DNA from: Piscicola geometra
Taxonomy: Eukaryota; Annelida; Clitellata; Hirudinida; Piscicolidae
Reading direction: 5' to 3'
Length of the DNA stretch: 64,000 nt
NCBI GenBank assembly: GCA_943735955.1
Contig: OX030956.1
Coordinates: 5,911,876 to 5,975,875 of the forward strand
The first letter of the stretch is position 1. Each line of letters starts with the position of its first letter. Positions 13,431-35,004 of this stretch are shown in pieces. A model generated the notes under the pieces. That model had not been told where the DNA came from, did no database searches, and saw only the letters and a list, made by a program, of their open reading frames with translations. A program made the translations under genes and the position numbers.

Positions 13431-15415
13431 TCTGGAGAAGGATAACCTTAGGAACGAGGAAAATTAGGGGATGGTGATGTTGAGAACTACAATTAATGCT
13501 CACTTTGAAATCGGTTAAAAATTAAAACTCAAAAACATTGATAGTCAATAATGAAAAATATATAAAAATTATAATTATGAAAAAAAGATAGTTGAATTAG
13601 GTGAAAAGTTATTCATTATTTAAAGGCAGTTAAGAAATTTACATTTTTTTATTGATTCACTATTGTAAATTCAAAATGAAAATGATTGAAAGAATAAAAA
13701 ATAATTTGAATAGCTCCAAATTATTTTAATTTTGTTTTAATGTTTTTATTGCAATTAAAAATAACTTTTTAATTAATATTGTAAATAACTCTAAGAATAA
13801 TGATTTGTTTTAAATAAAATATCTTTATTTATATCATCCATAATATAATTGATTTAATAAATCTTCAAAATAAAATAAGTAAAATAAGAAAATAGCATTG
13901 TGTTATTATTTTTATTCTTTGATATTTTTATTTGGTTTCATGCCTATTAAATTGTTATCAGTGTTACCATTGTTACTGTTGTGAGAGTTTCAAAATTGAA
14001 ATTTTAAGTTATCTTTGATATAAATCATACAGATTTTATAATTTATATTGGATTTGTTATATTTATTATATCATTTAATAACCTATATTGTTTTAAATAA
14101 ATTTATTATAATTACTTTAGAACTAATAGCGTTCAAACTTATTTCTCATTATTATTTTTTTCTAACAAATCACATTTAAATAATTTTTATTCTTTTTATT
14201 AGCGGCATGACGGCTTGCATGGTGCGAAGCGACGGACGCACTGAAACACTCCGTTTCAGTGGCTGATCAAAAGATGGAGGCAGGAAGTGTTTGACGAATT
14301 ATGCCGGAAATTATAGCGCTTAATGCCTCGAATGGCTGAAATTCTTTTTAGTTATTTTAAAATAATTAGAATTCAATCGTTTTCGGGTGTGTGGAAGAAG
14401 GAAAAGGTGTGTTGGGGAATGAAGGGAGGAAGGATAGAAAGAGAAAAGAAGTGAAAATGAGAAAAGGGTTGAAAAGTGGAAAAAAAATCTCGAAGCGCAA
14501 GCGATGACTTCGTATTTCATAGAGTGTGATTGTAACTCAACACCCGATTACAAAGTGTGCAAAAATTAACCGTTAATTAACCGTTAATTATAAATTCCTT
14601 TTTCAACCATTTCAAATATTCTCACGGCTTTATAGATAATTTAGGCGGCAAAAGAAAAATGCAGAAAGATTTAATGGCGTCGTTAAAAGCGCTGTACTTT
14701 CAAGACAATTAATGTTTTCATACTCTCTGACATTTAATCTCAAACATTTTCAAGTTCTCATTTTCCTGGAGTAAATGTCTTTAATCCGACTTTAAATAAT
14801 TGTAAAAACTTATTTATAGGAATTTTAAGTTTTAAATAAAGTAAAAACCTCAAAAGCTGATCTCAGTATGAATCTTTAAATCGCATATTATTTTTTTATA
14901 AATATTTTTTTAAAATTGCATTTTCATAAAGTTTTAAGAGTCGTCGCGTTTGCAGGCATTAAAGCATCTAATCGAAGGCATTTTGAAATATTCGGAGTCG
15001 CAGTGCACCCGAGTTACGATCATCGCCTGAGAATAAAAAGTCTTCTTGTGTGACTTGTGAGTGAGAAACATTTGAAATCGAGAAAGTGTCGTAAGTTACA
15101 AAGGCTGTTAGCGAATATATGATTCCTAATTTGATTTTTATGTTATAAATGTTTTCAATGTTGAAATGTGTGGTATAAAAAACCTGACTTTATAGTTTAA
15201 TTATATGAAAAAAACAGCACACAAACAGACACACAGATACGTAAAAATAGACACACACACACACACACACAGAAAAACACACATACACATATACACACAC
15301 ACACACAATGCAGAAAAAGGCAAAATCAAAGCAATACATTAAGTAGACAACAAGTCGCCTTTACAAACGAGTGTCCTCCCATTCGCATCCCTCGGGAGGA
15401 GGCTCTGCTGCAGAG
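13431..15415. other. AT-rich DNA with no recognised gene
   Basis: 13500-14200 is extremely AT-rich. A small (CA)n tract lies at 15250-15306. Nothing else was recognised. Confidence 0.5.
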
Positions 15416-15419
15416 AAAC

Positions 15420-15738
15420 CATGGGAAGGGAGGAGGAAAGGTGGGAAGGAAGGAGGATGGTTTGGGGTGGGTTGAGATGGATTGGGATAGACAGGGATGG
15501 ATTGGGGTATGTTGCGATGGGTTGGGATGGGTGGGATAGGTTGGGATGGGTTGGGATAGGTTGAAATAGATTGGGATGGATTTGGATGTTTTGGGATGGA
15601 TTGGGATGGATTGGGATGGTTTGGGATGGATTGGGATGGTTTGGGATGGATTGGGATGGATTGGGATGGTTTGGGATGGTTTGGGATGGTTTAGGATGGA
15701 TTTAGACGGATTGGGATGGATTGGGGTGGATGAGTAGA
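15420..15738 (+). repeat. GGGATGGATT-type 10-bp minisatellite
   Basis: About thirty copies of TTGGGATGGA or TTGGGATGGT with occasional TTGGGATAGG and TTTAGACGGA variants. The decamer is most regular at 15590-15730. Confidence 0.9.
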
Positions 15739-16351
15739 GATTTATTGGGAAAATATGCGTGGAAGTTGGTTAAGGGGAGGTTTGAATGGATCGGAGACGA
15801 CGAAGTACACTCGTTACTTTTGATTAATCCTTCAAAGCAGTGAATGCTTTATTGTTTAAGTATTCGAAAAAGTAAAAATATTGAAAATTAATTTTTATTT
15901 TAGTGTGAATAGTTAAAAAATATAGATACAGCCCGTTTTAAAGAAGCCACTGAATTATGAAGTTGAACTGTGAGTCGAACTCGTCGAAAGAACACACTCA
16001 TGCCTTTTGTACTCAAAGCAATTTTTTCATTTGCATTTATACTGCACCAGACACTTATGCATTATTCCTAATAATACATTTGTAATAATTTCCAATAATT
16101 CTTAATATATGTTCATGTAAGCACTAACTTTCCTTTCGGTGCGTTGAATGTGGAATTCGAAACGACTAGAAAATTTTGAGTGCTGGGAAGTCGATAGTTT
16201 GAGAAGGGAAGTTTTGAAGACCATAAATAACAATCTGGATGGCAATTAGCAGAGCCCCACTCTCGCCCCTGCCACACAGAGACGCTATCGTGACACCCAG
16301 TGACCGCTTCAAAATTGATGCGAATTTAATGAATTGCCTAACGCTCGAATG

Positions 16352-16719
<368 letters not shown>

Positions 16720-17146
16720 GGCGTGTCAATGAAGCACTGGCAGTGTCACTACGTACGTGTGAGGCTGTCATTTATGTTGCAAAGTATAGACAATATATAT
16801 ATTTTTATTTCAATTAAAATGTTTATTTTAATATTGTGTCGAAGTCAAGAGATCGCAGTAAACAGCGGAATGTGTGTTCGGATGTATGAAGAGGATAGCA
16901 TGTGATAGGGTTGACACACAGATTTGTGATCTAGCGACCAGATTTCGTTAAAGATAAAGTTTTCATTTTAGCTCTAAAATTTATAATGAAATTTCACTTT
17001 TGATGCGTATAAATCGTTCAATATCGATTGAAATGTTTGAGTTCATAAATCTGCACAGTGCTTTCAGAGGTTCCTCCAAACCTTCATATAACTACAATTA
17101 ACCCACCCTTCTATTTTATTCTTCAAGTACTCATCTCTTTTCTCGG

Positions 17147-17275
17147 CGTTGGGGTAGCTTAGCAGTCGAACGCATAGCATTCGACTTACTCGCGGGGGTC
17201 GCTACCACCGCCTAAGACGCTTCGGCTAAGAGTGTCGATGCTCCACAAGAGCTGTGTCTTTTATGAGAATAAGCA
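17147..17275 (+). mobile_element. tRNA-like SINE candidate
   Basis: GGGGTAGCTTAGCAGTCGAA resembles a tRNA 5' end with box A, and GGGGGTCGCTACCACC 40 bp later resembles a degraded box B and acceptor region. A non-tRNA tail follows. It lies just upstream of the ONECUT exon. No second copy of the tail was recognised in the window. Confidence 0.3.
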
Positions 17276-17455
17276 GGAAAAACAAATTTAAAAATTAGTG
17301 TTACTCAAAGGTGTATTCCTTAGAATAATATTTTGCCAGTTAGTGAAAAATAAAAGGCTAAAAACGTCTACAACTTCTTTGAAAAACCTTGAAGTTTTTT
17401 CTTTTTCATATTACTTTCAAAAGATTTTAGTTTGAAAAATATAAAATCAACCCAG

Positions 17456-18234
17456 TAGGCAAAGACAAAGGAAGCGAAATGAACGGGAACAACAACAACA
17501 ACCTACTTCACCAACACTCACAACAACACTTCTTCCACGGCCACCCGCAACTAGGCGCTCAACAGTTGTCAGCACAACACAGCAACAGCAGCACATCAAA
17601 CAACAGCACCTCCCACGTCAACAAGAAACCACGTCTGGTCTTCACCGATATCCAACGAAGAACCCTGGTGGCGATCTTCAGAGAAACCAAGCGACCCAAC
17701 AAGGACATGCAGAGCACCATAGCAGAACAACTGGGCCTCAAGCCTTCCACCGTCGCCAACTTCTTCATGAACGCTCGCAGACGCTCCCTCGACAAGTACT
17801 TCGATGATGACCAGCGCCGTACCAGCTCGTCGCCCGATGACAACTCGGTGTCGGGCAGTTCCAGCAACAAAGTCACTGAGAACAGCAAGAGTGCAACAGG
17901 CTCTTTCAACGCTTTCATGTGCGGCAGCAGCATCACCAGCAACGTTGCTAAAGGCAGCAGCAACAACAACGACGTGAGCACGCCAAGCTTTCACACACTG
18001 CACTGCAACAACCCCAACGACAACAGCAACGGATTCAGCAACCATTTATACCTACAGCAACATCAACAACAACAACAGCAACAACAAATACAACAGCAAC
18101 AACTACTCATGCATCGGCCTCACCACCACCACCATCTGCATCCTCCTCCTCCTCCCCTCCTCTCTTCATCACAACAACTCCTGGACTCCTCAAGTCTCAT
18201 GATGCCCTACCATGCGAGCATCAACTGCGCATGA
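17456..18234 (+). CDS. ONECUT homeobox transcription factor, terminal exon
   Basis: This is the homeodomain exon of a ONECUT (HNF6-type) nuclear DNA-binding regulator. I begin it after an acceptor AG at 17454-17455 because the frame continues upstream of the ATG at 17479 as GKDKGSEMNGN, which matches the linker after the cut domain in the family. A 40-50 residue Asn/Gln/His/Ser-rich insert then precedes the homeodomain (about 17620-17805; KKPRLVFTD to NARRRSLDKY). Helix 3 reads TVANFFMNARRRS, with the Phe48/Met50 pair diagnostic of ONECUT. The tail is low-complexity (poly-Q about 18050-18105, then His and Pro runs) and stops with TGA at 18232. The cut-domain exon was not found in the window, so the gene is partial. 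Family roles are liver, pancreas and neuronal differentiation in vertebrates; the role here is inferred only. Confidence 0.9.
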
Positions 18235-18483
18235 GCACTCACGTTGTCACACACTTAAAACCAGAATGAAAGTCGTAATGAAATGTCCAATACACACCAA
18301 TCGTTAATTTTAAATCAATTTGAAGCCACAACATTTACAAAATGAGGTTTACAGCACGAAGATAATGTCTTTAATAAGGTGCTTGGTCGATTGATGCACA
18401 CAGCAATGATGAAGCCCTGAGTTTAAACGGCTTATGCAACGCTTTAGAACGTTTAAGCAAGTTTGTATTGATCGTCGACTCTG

Positions 18484-18489
18484 AATAAA
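18484..18489 (+). promoter_or_regulatory. Candidate polyadenylation signal for the ONECUT gene
   Basis: A canonical AATAAA lies 250 bp after the ONECUT stop codon. No transcript data are available to confirm its use. Confidence 0.4.
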
Positions 18490-20380
18490 GTTTTATAATA
18501 GGCTTCGAGAATGTGAGACAGAAGCTTCGAGAATATCGATCCGATAAGCACTTAATTATTCACCGTCAAATTTTTAACTCTGCTCTTTATACGGCTCAGA
18601 AATTCGGCATTTATCACGGAGCAACAGGCTTTTCAAAGGCTACTTTTTAAGCGTTTAATAAATAATTCATAAATATTCTTTTTTTTCGGACGTATATCTT
18701 TAAAGCAGCCTTGATACAAGCAATCTTATATACCTTTGCACGCATCCATGCAAACAAGCGGTCTTCTGCTGTTTTTTTCATCGGTTAAGTTACACTTTTT
18801 CGCCTATATTTAGCGAAGCATTTAAGAAGTTAATTTGAAAACGTTTTCTTGAGGTTTGAGTGCTGCTTGCTTAGCGTTCATTCGCAATGATGTTTTCCTT
18901 CAAATATTTCATTTTCATGCCAGTCATTTAAATCCAAGTCACCCTCGTTTGGAGAGCTCTTGTTATTTATTGTTATTTTGTTTTAACGGGCCACAGTTTG
19001 TTACACATTTTGCTTTTCTCATTTTATCGAATTTTTCACCTTGTTAAATTTCAATTTTTTTTCGTATCACAACTTCATATAGAGCTCTCTGAGCATTTGT
19101 TTTCTCTAAATGATTCAATCACTGATACAGTCATATCTATTGTTTGATCCATTTGTGAAATTCTCTTTTCAAGTTTTTAATCATTTTATTTATAAGCTTT
19201 TTGCTTGCATTTAAATTTTAAATTTCATATTTAAAATGAATTTTTTTAATTGTTAAAAATATTTTTAAATTTAGAAAATACATTCCATTCTACGATGTAA
19301 AGTTTTAACTTGATAAATATTTCAATCCTTAGCTGTTTCCTTATAAAAGGATATTCAACCAACATTTATTAATATCCCACTTCATCATTCCATTGCATTG
19401 TTTATGTGCTCGACGAATTAGACTATCAACGTAACATTTATTAGCGAATTTATTCTTAACTATAAAATACTAAATAATATAATATAGTCTATATTGTCTC
19501 TAAATTAGATCGTATAATTTTGATTAAAAACTTAAACAATATCTTAACTTCAATAGTTCGACACACCCGCCTATCCAAATAATCGGTTTCTAAGCGAGTA
19601 AAACACTGTGAAAACTATTTAGTCTATTATAGTCGTATAATAGGCCTACCCTCCTTCTATTATTAAATCTCTTCAACTAAAAGTCAATCAAAGCTAGTCG
19701 GGTCCTACCAAACATACCATTTGTTTCCGGACAGGTTGTTTCCGACGTGGTACGTTTTGACCCTGTTTTTTTTAGGAGGGCGTCATTTATTTAAGTTTAA
19801 ATTTTTAAATTTTTAAATCTCTTTCGAGATCTTTTTGTTGTTGTTATTCTTTTGCAATTTATAAAATGTTTTCATTCCATTTCTTATTCCATTCGAAGTT
19901 TTTAATTCAAAACATCGGCGGGACACTTCTTGTAATCACGACTATGCAATACTCCACTCTTCAATTTTGCTGGCTTTTCCAAGTTCACCTTCCACAAAGC
20001 AATATAGAAGCCTTACACTGCACTCCACCTTCCAGTTATAGGCAGTTGTTTCTTAAGCTCTTTGTGAAGTCTAGATTTGAAGCTATAATTTTTTGATCTC
20101 ATTTAACTTTAGTAATAAAGTACTATAGTACTATACTTTGTCTACGTTTTGTTTTTTCTCTGAATCGCCATTTATCAAATTATTGTTTTTTTTACTTTCT
20201 GCATTTGACTCATATAAGGAAAAATTATGTTTTGTTATTTTTGTTGATACTTCTAAACTTAAAACAATAGCTCTGAAAGTTTATTATTTCAATTTATTCA
20301 AAGTTTCAAGTTGTTTCTTGTAACTTTAAACATTCCGTCCTTGCATTTATCGCACACGCACGTACGCACATTTTTCTAAT
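18490..20380. other. AT-rich DNA with no recognised gene
   Basis: Possibly the remainder of the ONECUT 3' UTR followed by intergenic DNA. No conserved exon, RNA gene or transposon end was recognised. Confidence 0.45.
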
Positions 20381-20383
20381 TCC

Positions 20384-21036
<653 letters not shown>

Positions 21037-22060
21037 AACACAAGAATTGCAAAGCGCGGTGGAGAAGACTGTTGAGAAGCTCTTTTTAAGTCCGGATGCA
21101 GGGAGTCGGAGCCTGCAAACCACGCGAATGAATGATTGCAACGTGTGAGAAGGGGGTCTAAAAACTAAGCTCTTAATGCAACTTCATTATCACTAGGTGA
21201 TCATCCTCATTTAAATTATTTTTTATTTCAAAAAGCAAGAATATTGTTTCTCATACAAAAGTACTCAAATGCAATCTATCGTGGTAAAAACTTTTTATAT
21301 AAATATTTCAACAAATAAGCGGATTCATTTAAGACTTCATAGCAAGCAAGCCTTTAAAAACAAACAATTAAAAAGTCAACATTTCAAAAAAATGAAAACA
21401 GACGTACAAAGATTATGAAACCTTCAAATGATGTTGTTCCTGTCTAGGAAAACAAAGTCTGATTCTTTTTGATAAATTGAAGAAGACTTTCTTAACAGCC
21501 ATTTAAGCGTGTCACCACGAATTTGAGGAAAGGGCAGTGAAACGTTCATCTTTGGAGCACTACTTGCTAGTCACAACACTCAATGCATGCTCCTCCATCC
21601 CTTCAACACAAGGAAGAATCATTTGTTGAAGCTATTGGAGCTACTTCATTCATTTTTGGAACTTTAATGCATTCGTTTGCATGAGTTTGAGTGACATGGG
21701 CGATGGATGAAAACGTTAAATTCATCGTTCTTTCCGCATGTCCTGAACACAGACGATAATTTTAATGAATTTCTGGAAATTCACTACTGACTCTATTTCA
21801 CTTTCAACAGCACTTTGTTACGCTAACGCTATTCGCCAGTGTTTAATTAATTAATTCATTCATTTATTCATATTATTACATGTATGCTGAAAGGGACAAT
21901 GAATTTGTGAGTTTTTCTTGATTTATCTTCACATTCACGATCATTCCACTAAAAGTAAACTAAAGAATATGCTGTATTTTTAAATAACTTTTAATTATTT
22001 GTTTTGAAAATCTATACCATTTTGAGACGTGAAAAGTTTATATATTCAGTCTTATGATTT
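21037..22060. other. No recognised gene
   Basis: Ordinary AT-rich sequence; nothing was recognised. Confidence 0.45.
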
Positions 22061-22390
22061 GAGACATATGTTTATTGATACATATGTTTATTGATACATA
22101 TGTTTGTTGATACATATGTTTATTGATACAAATGTTTATTGATACATATGTTTATTGATACATATGTTTGTTGATACATATGTTTATTGATAGATATGTT
22201 TGTTGAGACATATGTCTATTGATACATATGTTTATTGATACATATGTTTGTTGATACATATGTTTATTGATACATATGTTTATTGATACATATGTTTGTT
22301 GATACATATGTTTATTGATACATATGTTTATTGATACATATGTTTATTGATACATATGTTTGTTGATAGATATGTTTGTTGGGACATATG
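22061..22390 (+). repeat. 16-bp tandem repeat, about 20 copies
   Basis: Unit GATACATATGTTTATT, alternating with a variant ending TTTGTT. Every unit contains the 8-bp palindrome ACATATGT, with rare changes (CAAATG, AGATATGT). There are no unique spacers, so this is not a CRISPR-like array. Confidence 0.95.
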
Positions 22391-23130
22391 TATGTGTCAC
22401 TTTTCCTTGGATTCAATGGCAATTGAGGCGTGTGTGAACTTTTCGACACTTTTACAACTTCCTGGGTACATTTCACAAACCTTTCTTGCTGTGTGTCACC
22501 TATGCATCTTATCACTTATACATTATTTATATACATATGATTGTTGTTAAATCCTATAACGCTTCATTTTTCTGATTGTTACGAAATTGTACAATTCTTT
22601 AATCCTGGTAAAAAAACGTTTTATGAAACTTTTGTGGACATATACAGCGCACGACGTAAACCTGTACACACTCAAGTGTTCATTCGTGTTTATGAATCAA
22701 AGTTTAAAGGTATCCATTTTCATTTCTAATTGAAAAAACATGAAAACGCGCTATAGAAAGGAGAATACAAGTGTTATAATGAGAGAGTGAAGTTATGATT
22801 CGAAACAGCCACAATCTCTCAGTCAGCAAACGAACGAACTATTAAAGAATATATAAACTCCATGAAAACAACTTTGCTCCGATATTTTGTGAAACTTTAG
22901 CAATTGTAAAACTAATCGAAACATTCTTTTACTCCTGGCTGCCTCTCCTCGGTATAGAATGACGTAACTAGAACCACTTTCCGTTTGAAGCTCTTAACAT
23001 GGTGCAGTTAAAAGCCTCAGTTGTATAGTTGAGACATTTTTTTGGGTTTTTAGACTTCGAGTCGTTTAAAATCAATAGAAAAATAAAAGTTATTTATTGA
23101 AAAAAATTTAATATGAGTACATCTTTGCTG
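22391..23130. other. No recognised gene
   Basis: Short open frames without motifs. It might contain the 3' exons of the minus-strand RRM gene, whose end I could not locate. Confidence 0.4.
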
Positions 23131-23131
23131 A

Positions 23132-23440
23132 GAAAAACTGTTAAAAACTCAACTACAACCACTTCTACTACATCAGCCCACAAAACCGCATCTACCACTA
23201 CAAAAGTTACCAGCAACAACAACAACCACCACCACTACAACAACTAGCAACAACTACTAATAAAAAACAACCACCAATAACCCCCACAACAACCACTACA
23301 ACAACCACCATTACTACAACAACCACCACTACTACAACAACCACCACTACTACAACAACCACCCCTACTACAACAACCACCCAACAACCACTTCAACAAC
23401 CACAACAGCCACTACAACAACCACCAACACTAGCAATTAG
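23132..23440. repeat. (ACAACAACC)n / (ACT)n trinucleotide-rich tract
   Basis: ACC, ACA and ACT triplets, most regular at 23285-23400 with an 18-bp ACTACAACAACCACCACT unit. It lies immediately downstream (minus-strand sense) of the last recognised exon of the RRM gene. Confidence 0.8.
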
Positions 23441-23460
23441 CAAACATGACCACCATATCC

Positions 23461-25699
23461 TCCCTATCTTGTTCCAGCGCATGCACCCTTCCAGCCTCTG
23501 CCTCGTCATTGTACCTGACGTAACAGTACCTGTTTGGTGGGAAAAGGGGGTGGAGTAGTTATTAGTGAAATAGTGCTAGGATATTTGATAATATATTCGG
23601 GTGAAATCGTTTGTAGAACATAAATTTGTTGATGATTGTATATCTAGACTTGAGTTACGCTTGAAATCAAATGTATTTAATTTTTAATATTTTAATTGAC
23701 AAATTTACAAATTCGAAAAACCTAAAAGACTGCGCCTTCTCATCATCTTCCTCCACAACACAACCTTGCCCACGACAACCGCCAAAGCTGATGATGGAGC
23801 AGGTGGGGAAGAGTTCAGAAACCTGCTCTTTGGTCACTTCTCCCCCAAAGCCTGATCGACATCAATTTGAAAAGTCATGTTTATTAGGTTAAAAGTATAT
23901 TATTACAAAAAAATTATTCTTTCAAAGATGTATCATAAAATTTGAAAACAATTATTTAAGCGGCTTTAAAAACCGTCTGAAACATGAAAATATTTATTCT
24001 AAAAATTTTAAAAAATGCTTATCACAATCTTAATTTTTGCGTCATGCAGACGACTTTTTTGCGGCTATATCGATCTTATTGACCCTTTAATTTTGATTTA
24101 TTGCTCCGCCGCCTTGTGCTAGAGCCAAAAAGATTTTTAATAAAGCCAGTAAAACTATTAAAATAGAGATAAAAAAATAAAATGAATAATTAAAATAGAA
24201 AAAAAAAGAATAATTAAATTAGAAATAAATAAATCAAATGAATAATTACGAATGAGCTGTAATTGCTTTTAAAATAAAAATTTTTTTCCTAATTTTCATA
24301 ATTTACAAAAATTCTTAGTGCATAATTGAAAAAAGATCTTCGGTTTCAAACTCTTAGTGCAGACACTTAAATGTGGAAAACACATTCAATTCGCGGGACC
24401 ATTTTTCTACTCTAAGAGTGTTCAGAAGAAGAAAAACTCTTTAAACTTCATGCATATGGTGTCAAAATGTTTCATTTAGTGAATGATATACTAAAATAAT
24501 TCCGCTGTTAAAATCTCAGGTCTTTGTCTCAAGTGACCCCTCAATGAAGAACCTGTGACGAAGAGTGTGCTCAGATCTTGTGAAGAAGAAAGGCACTTGT
24601 TATTCTGAATACAGGAGACTGGAAGGTGCTGGTGAAGAAGATGATGATGATGAAGATGATGATGATTATGATGATGATGATGATGAAGAGGAGGAGGATA
24701 ATATGATTAATAAACAAAAACCAAAAAAATCGAATGGCTTATGCGACTGCAAAGACCTGTGTAAGGAAGTCTGCAGTGACGGTGCATCCATCGATCAGGC
24801 GGTAGTTCAGCAACTCCCTCGCCTCCTTGCAGGATGATGTATCCGCGAATGAGATGAGAGCATACCTGTGGTGGTGGTGGTGATGATGGTGGTGTTGATG
24901 ATGATGACGAAAATAATGATGATGATGTTAATGATTTTAAGACATTGTTGAGTGCTGCTTAAAATGTTATATTTTAATTCGCATGTATGTTTAATTGGGC
25001 ACCATTTACTGTCTACTTTTTGTTGGAAGAGTCTTTAGAGGTGTCCAGTTTAATTCGTTTGATGTTGGGATGCAGGGATAGAATAAAGTCTTCCGTGCTC
25101 GAGAGTGGAAGGTTCTTGATGTAGAGTTCTTTGACTGAATTACCTATTAATCAGAATAGAGGAGAATAAAAAAGGGTTTGTTTTTTCATTCTTGAATTCA
25201 TTTTAAATATTATAATTTAATATAATAAAAATATAAAAATGGGTTCAAATTATAAAAGTACCCCTTGATTACTTGATTTACTGATAGATTGTGCAAATGA
25301 CAAAGCCTTCTTGCAGTCTCCTTTATAGTGAATGATCACTCGATTGGGGAATTCTGAACTTTGAAAAACTTCTCTAACAAAACTTTTTGAACAGCAATTG
25401 GCGTATGTATAAACCTTTGAAAATATATTGAGTATATTAAAAAAACAAAATGTTTCAGGAATATAGTTGTAATTTTATCTGTATACAAAAATAATTCTCA
25501 CATAATAACAACTCTCTGTTATTTTCTTTGAAAGCTTTTTCAAATAGCGTTTTTTTCCCCATTTGTACCCATCATTTTTCCACTTGTCTCTATCTTCCTC
25601 TTTGAACCATTCAAACCTATGAACCTGTCCTCCTTTTGGATACTTCGTAACTTTTGTAACAAAATGAGAAGTAAACTCATTTTCTAATGTGTCGCTCAT
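23461..25699 (-). CDS. RNA-binding protein with two RRM-like folds (multi-exon, 3' end unresolved)
   Basis: Exons read by eye on the minus strand: 25699-25502 (ATG at 25699), 25414-25282, 25143-25017, 24865-24757, 23851-23722 and 23529 to about 23461. The first four join in phase to 189 codons. Exons 3-4 give an RRM-like unit: KELYIKNLPLSS as beta-1/RNP2, then KYALISFADTSSCKEARELL as beta-3/RNP1. The last two exons give a second half-matched RRM ending RYCYVRYNDEAEAGRVHALE. The N-terminal 100 residues (FEWFKEEDRDKWKNDGYKW, later RVIIHYKGD) are not RRM and loosely recall an uncharacterised animal CG-1-like domain. A small exon for beta-1 of RRM2 seems missing between 24757 and 23851, because the phases differ. 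Likely role is RNA binding; no ortholog was recognised. It starts about 370 bp after the WDTC1 stop, same strand. Confidence 0.6.
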
Positions 25700-25764
25700 C
25701 CTAATGAATTATTCTATTCATGAAAAAATTGGCAGAAAAATGAATTTACTTTTAAACAAAAAGT

Positions 25765-25770
25765 TTTATT
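25765..25770 (-). promoter_or_regulatory. Candidate polyadenylation signal for WDTC1
   Basis: AATAAA on the minus strand lies about 300 bp after the WDTC1 stop and only 65 bp before the ATG of the next same-strand gene, so the two genes are closely packed. Confidence 0.4.
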
Positions 25771-26068
25771 GAAGAGCTTCATTATTAATTAAAATAAAAC
25801 ACTACTGTAAAGATATGTAAGCCAAAAACTACTTCAAAATGTGACAAGAAAAAGTCATATTGCAACAAAAAAATCGAAAAACTTAAGAAAAGTATAATCT
25901 AATAATCACAAATATTATTATTACTATTGATATTATTTTCACACGTAATTACACAAATCACTTCAAATGAGATATGATCAAACTAAAAAATGAAAAAATT
26001 CCTGAGTATTCTATCATATTCAAAAGTTCAAATAATTCAAAATGTAAACCTCAAATCACAACGGCAAA

Positions 26069-33881
<7,813 letters not shown>

Positions 33882-35004
33882 CTGAATAGGTTTAATAATC
33901 AAATTTGTTAAATATAATTTAATATTATTATTATTAAGACCCAACTAAGTGATTTCTTATTTATTTTTTTCTTTTTACATTTTAAACAAAGCGCTTGATC
34001 ACCCTGTGAACATTCTATATGGGTCCCATATGGGCTAAATGGGATAAGGATTATCTATATGGGTCCTATATATGCATATATATGACGTCATTACTTACTA
34101 CAGTTCTATTTATATCAAACTTTTCTGGTCTGTGACACTTATTTCAAATTATAAATTCATTGTATTTATTGTCTATAAAATGCAAACATATTTCATTGTT
34201 TTGACTTTTGCTTTTAGCTTAAATAAAGATTTTATTGTAATATTTACATATTTATCTGAAGCACCATTTCATGTGCTTATTATTTTTTGTAGCTCTAACA
34301 AAAAGTGTGAAAAAAATTTGACTTTGTTATTCACTATGGGTCTTATTTAATATTAATCTGATCCAAATTATTGAAATAACAATTAATAATTAATATCAAT
34401 TAACTATTAGTTGCAATCATAGCTATTTAAACTGGCTAAAAATAAAAATGTTGTGCAACATTAATTCAAAATAAGATATTTGATTAAATGAAAAACCAGG
34501 AAAAATTAAATTTAATATTAAATACATATAATTCTCTTTGTAGTAAATCATCCAAAAAATTGCTTGACATCCCTTTAATAATTAAAAAATTAAACTTTAA
34601 ATGTGGAATTTTGAAAATCTAATTTGTATTTAAAAATGAATCTTGAAAATCAAATCGCATAAATAATAAGTTATTTTTCACTATAAATTTTAATTTTGAA
34701 AAAATATTTTTTTAAATTAAAACTTTTCAACAATTATTTTTTGGTAGAAAAAAGAAAAGCCTTTTAACTTTATGAGATGTATGTATTTAAATAATAAACT
34801 GAATGATATTATATTTTTTATTAAATAAAAGGAAAATAATATATATTTCTTATTTTAGACTATTGCGACATTTGACATTAAAAACTAAATGTAGTTTCGT
34901 TATGTTTTTGAAATTGTTTGATTGCATTGTAAAGCAATTTAGTCGAAATATCAGCTGTATGTAACTCTGGAATATTGTTCATCAAGCGGAATGGCAGATC
35001 GGAA
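33882..35004. other. Head-to-head interval between WDTC1 and the Kv channel gene
   Basis: About 1.1 kb separates the first visible WDTC1 exon (minus) from the candidate first Kv exon (plus). The missing WDTC1 start exon and both promoters may lie here, but I could not identify them. It includes a TATATGGGTCC/TATGGG direct repeat (34017-34070). Confidence 0.5.

Noticed and set aside
22061..22390. CRISPR-like regular array
   Set aside because: Units are directly contiguous with no variable spacers, and the DNA is animal nuclear.
34975..35004. Upstream extension of the first Kv exon from TTG 34975
   Set aside because: The first ATG in frame is 35005; no evidence for a non-AUG start.
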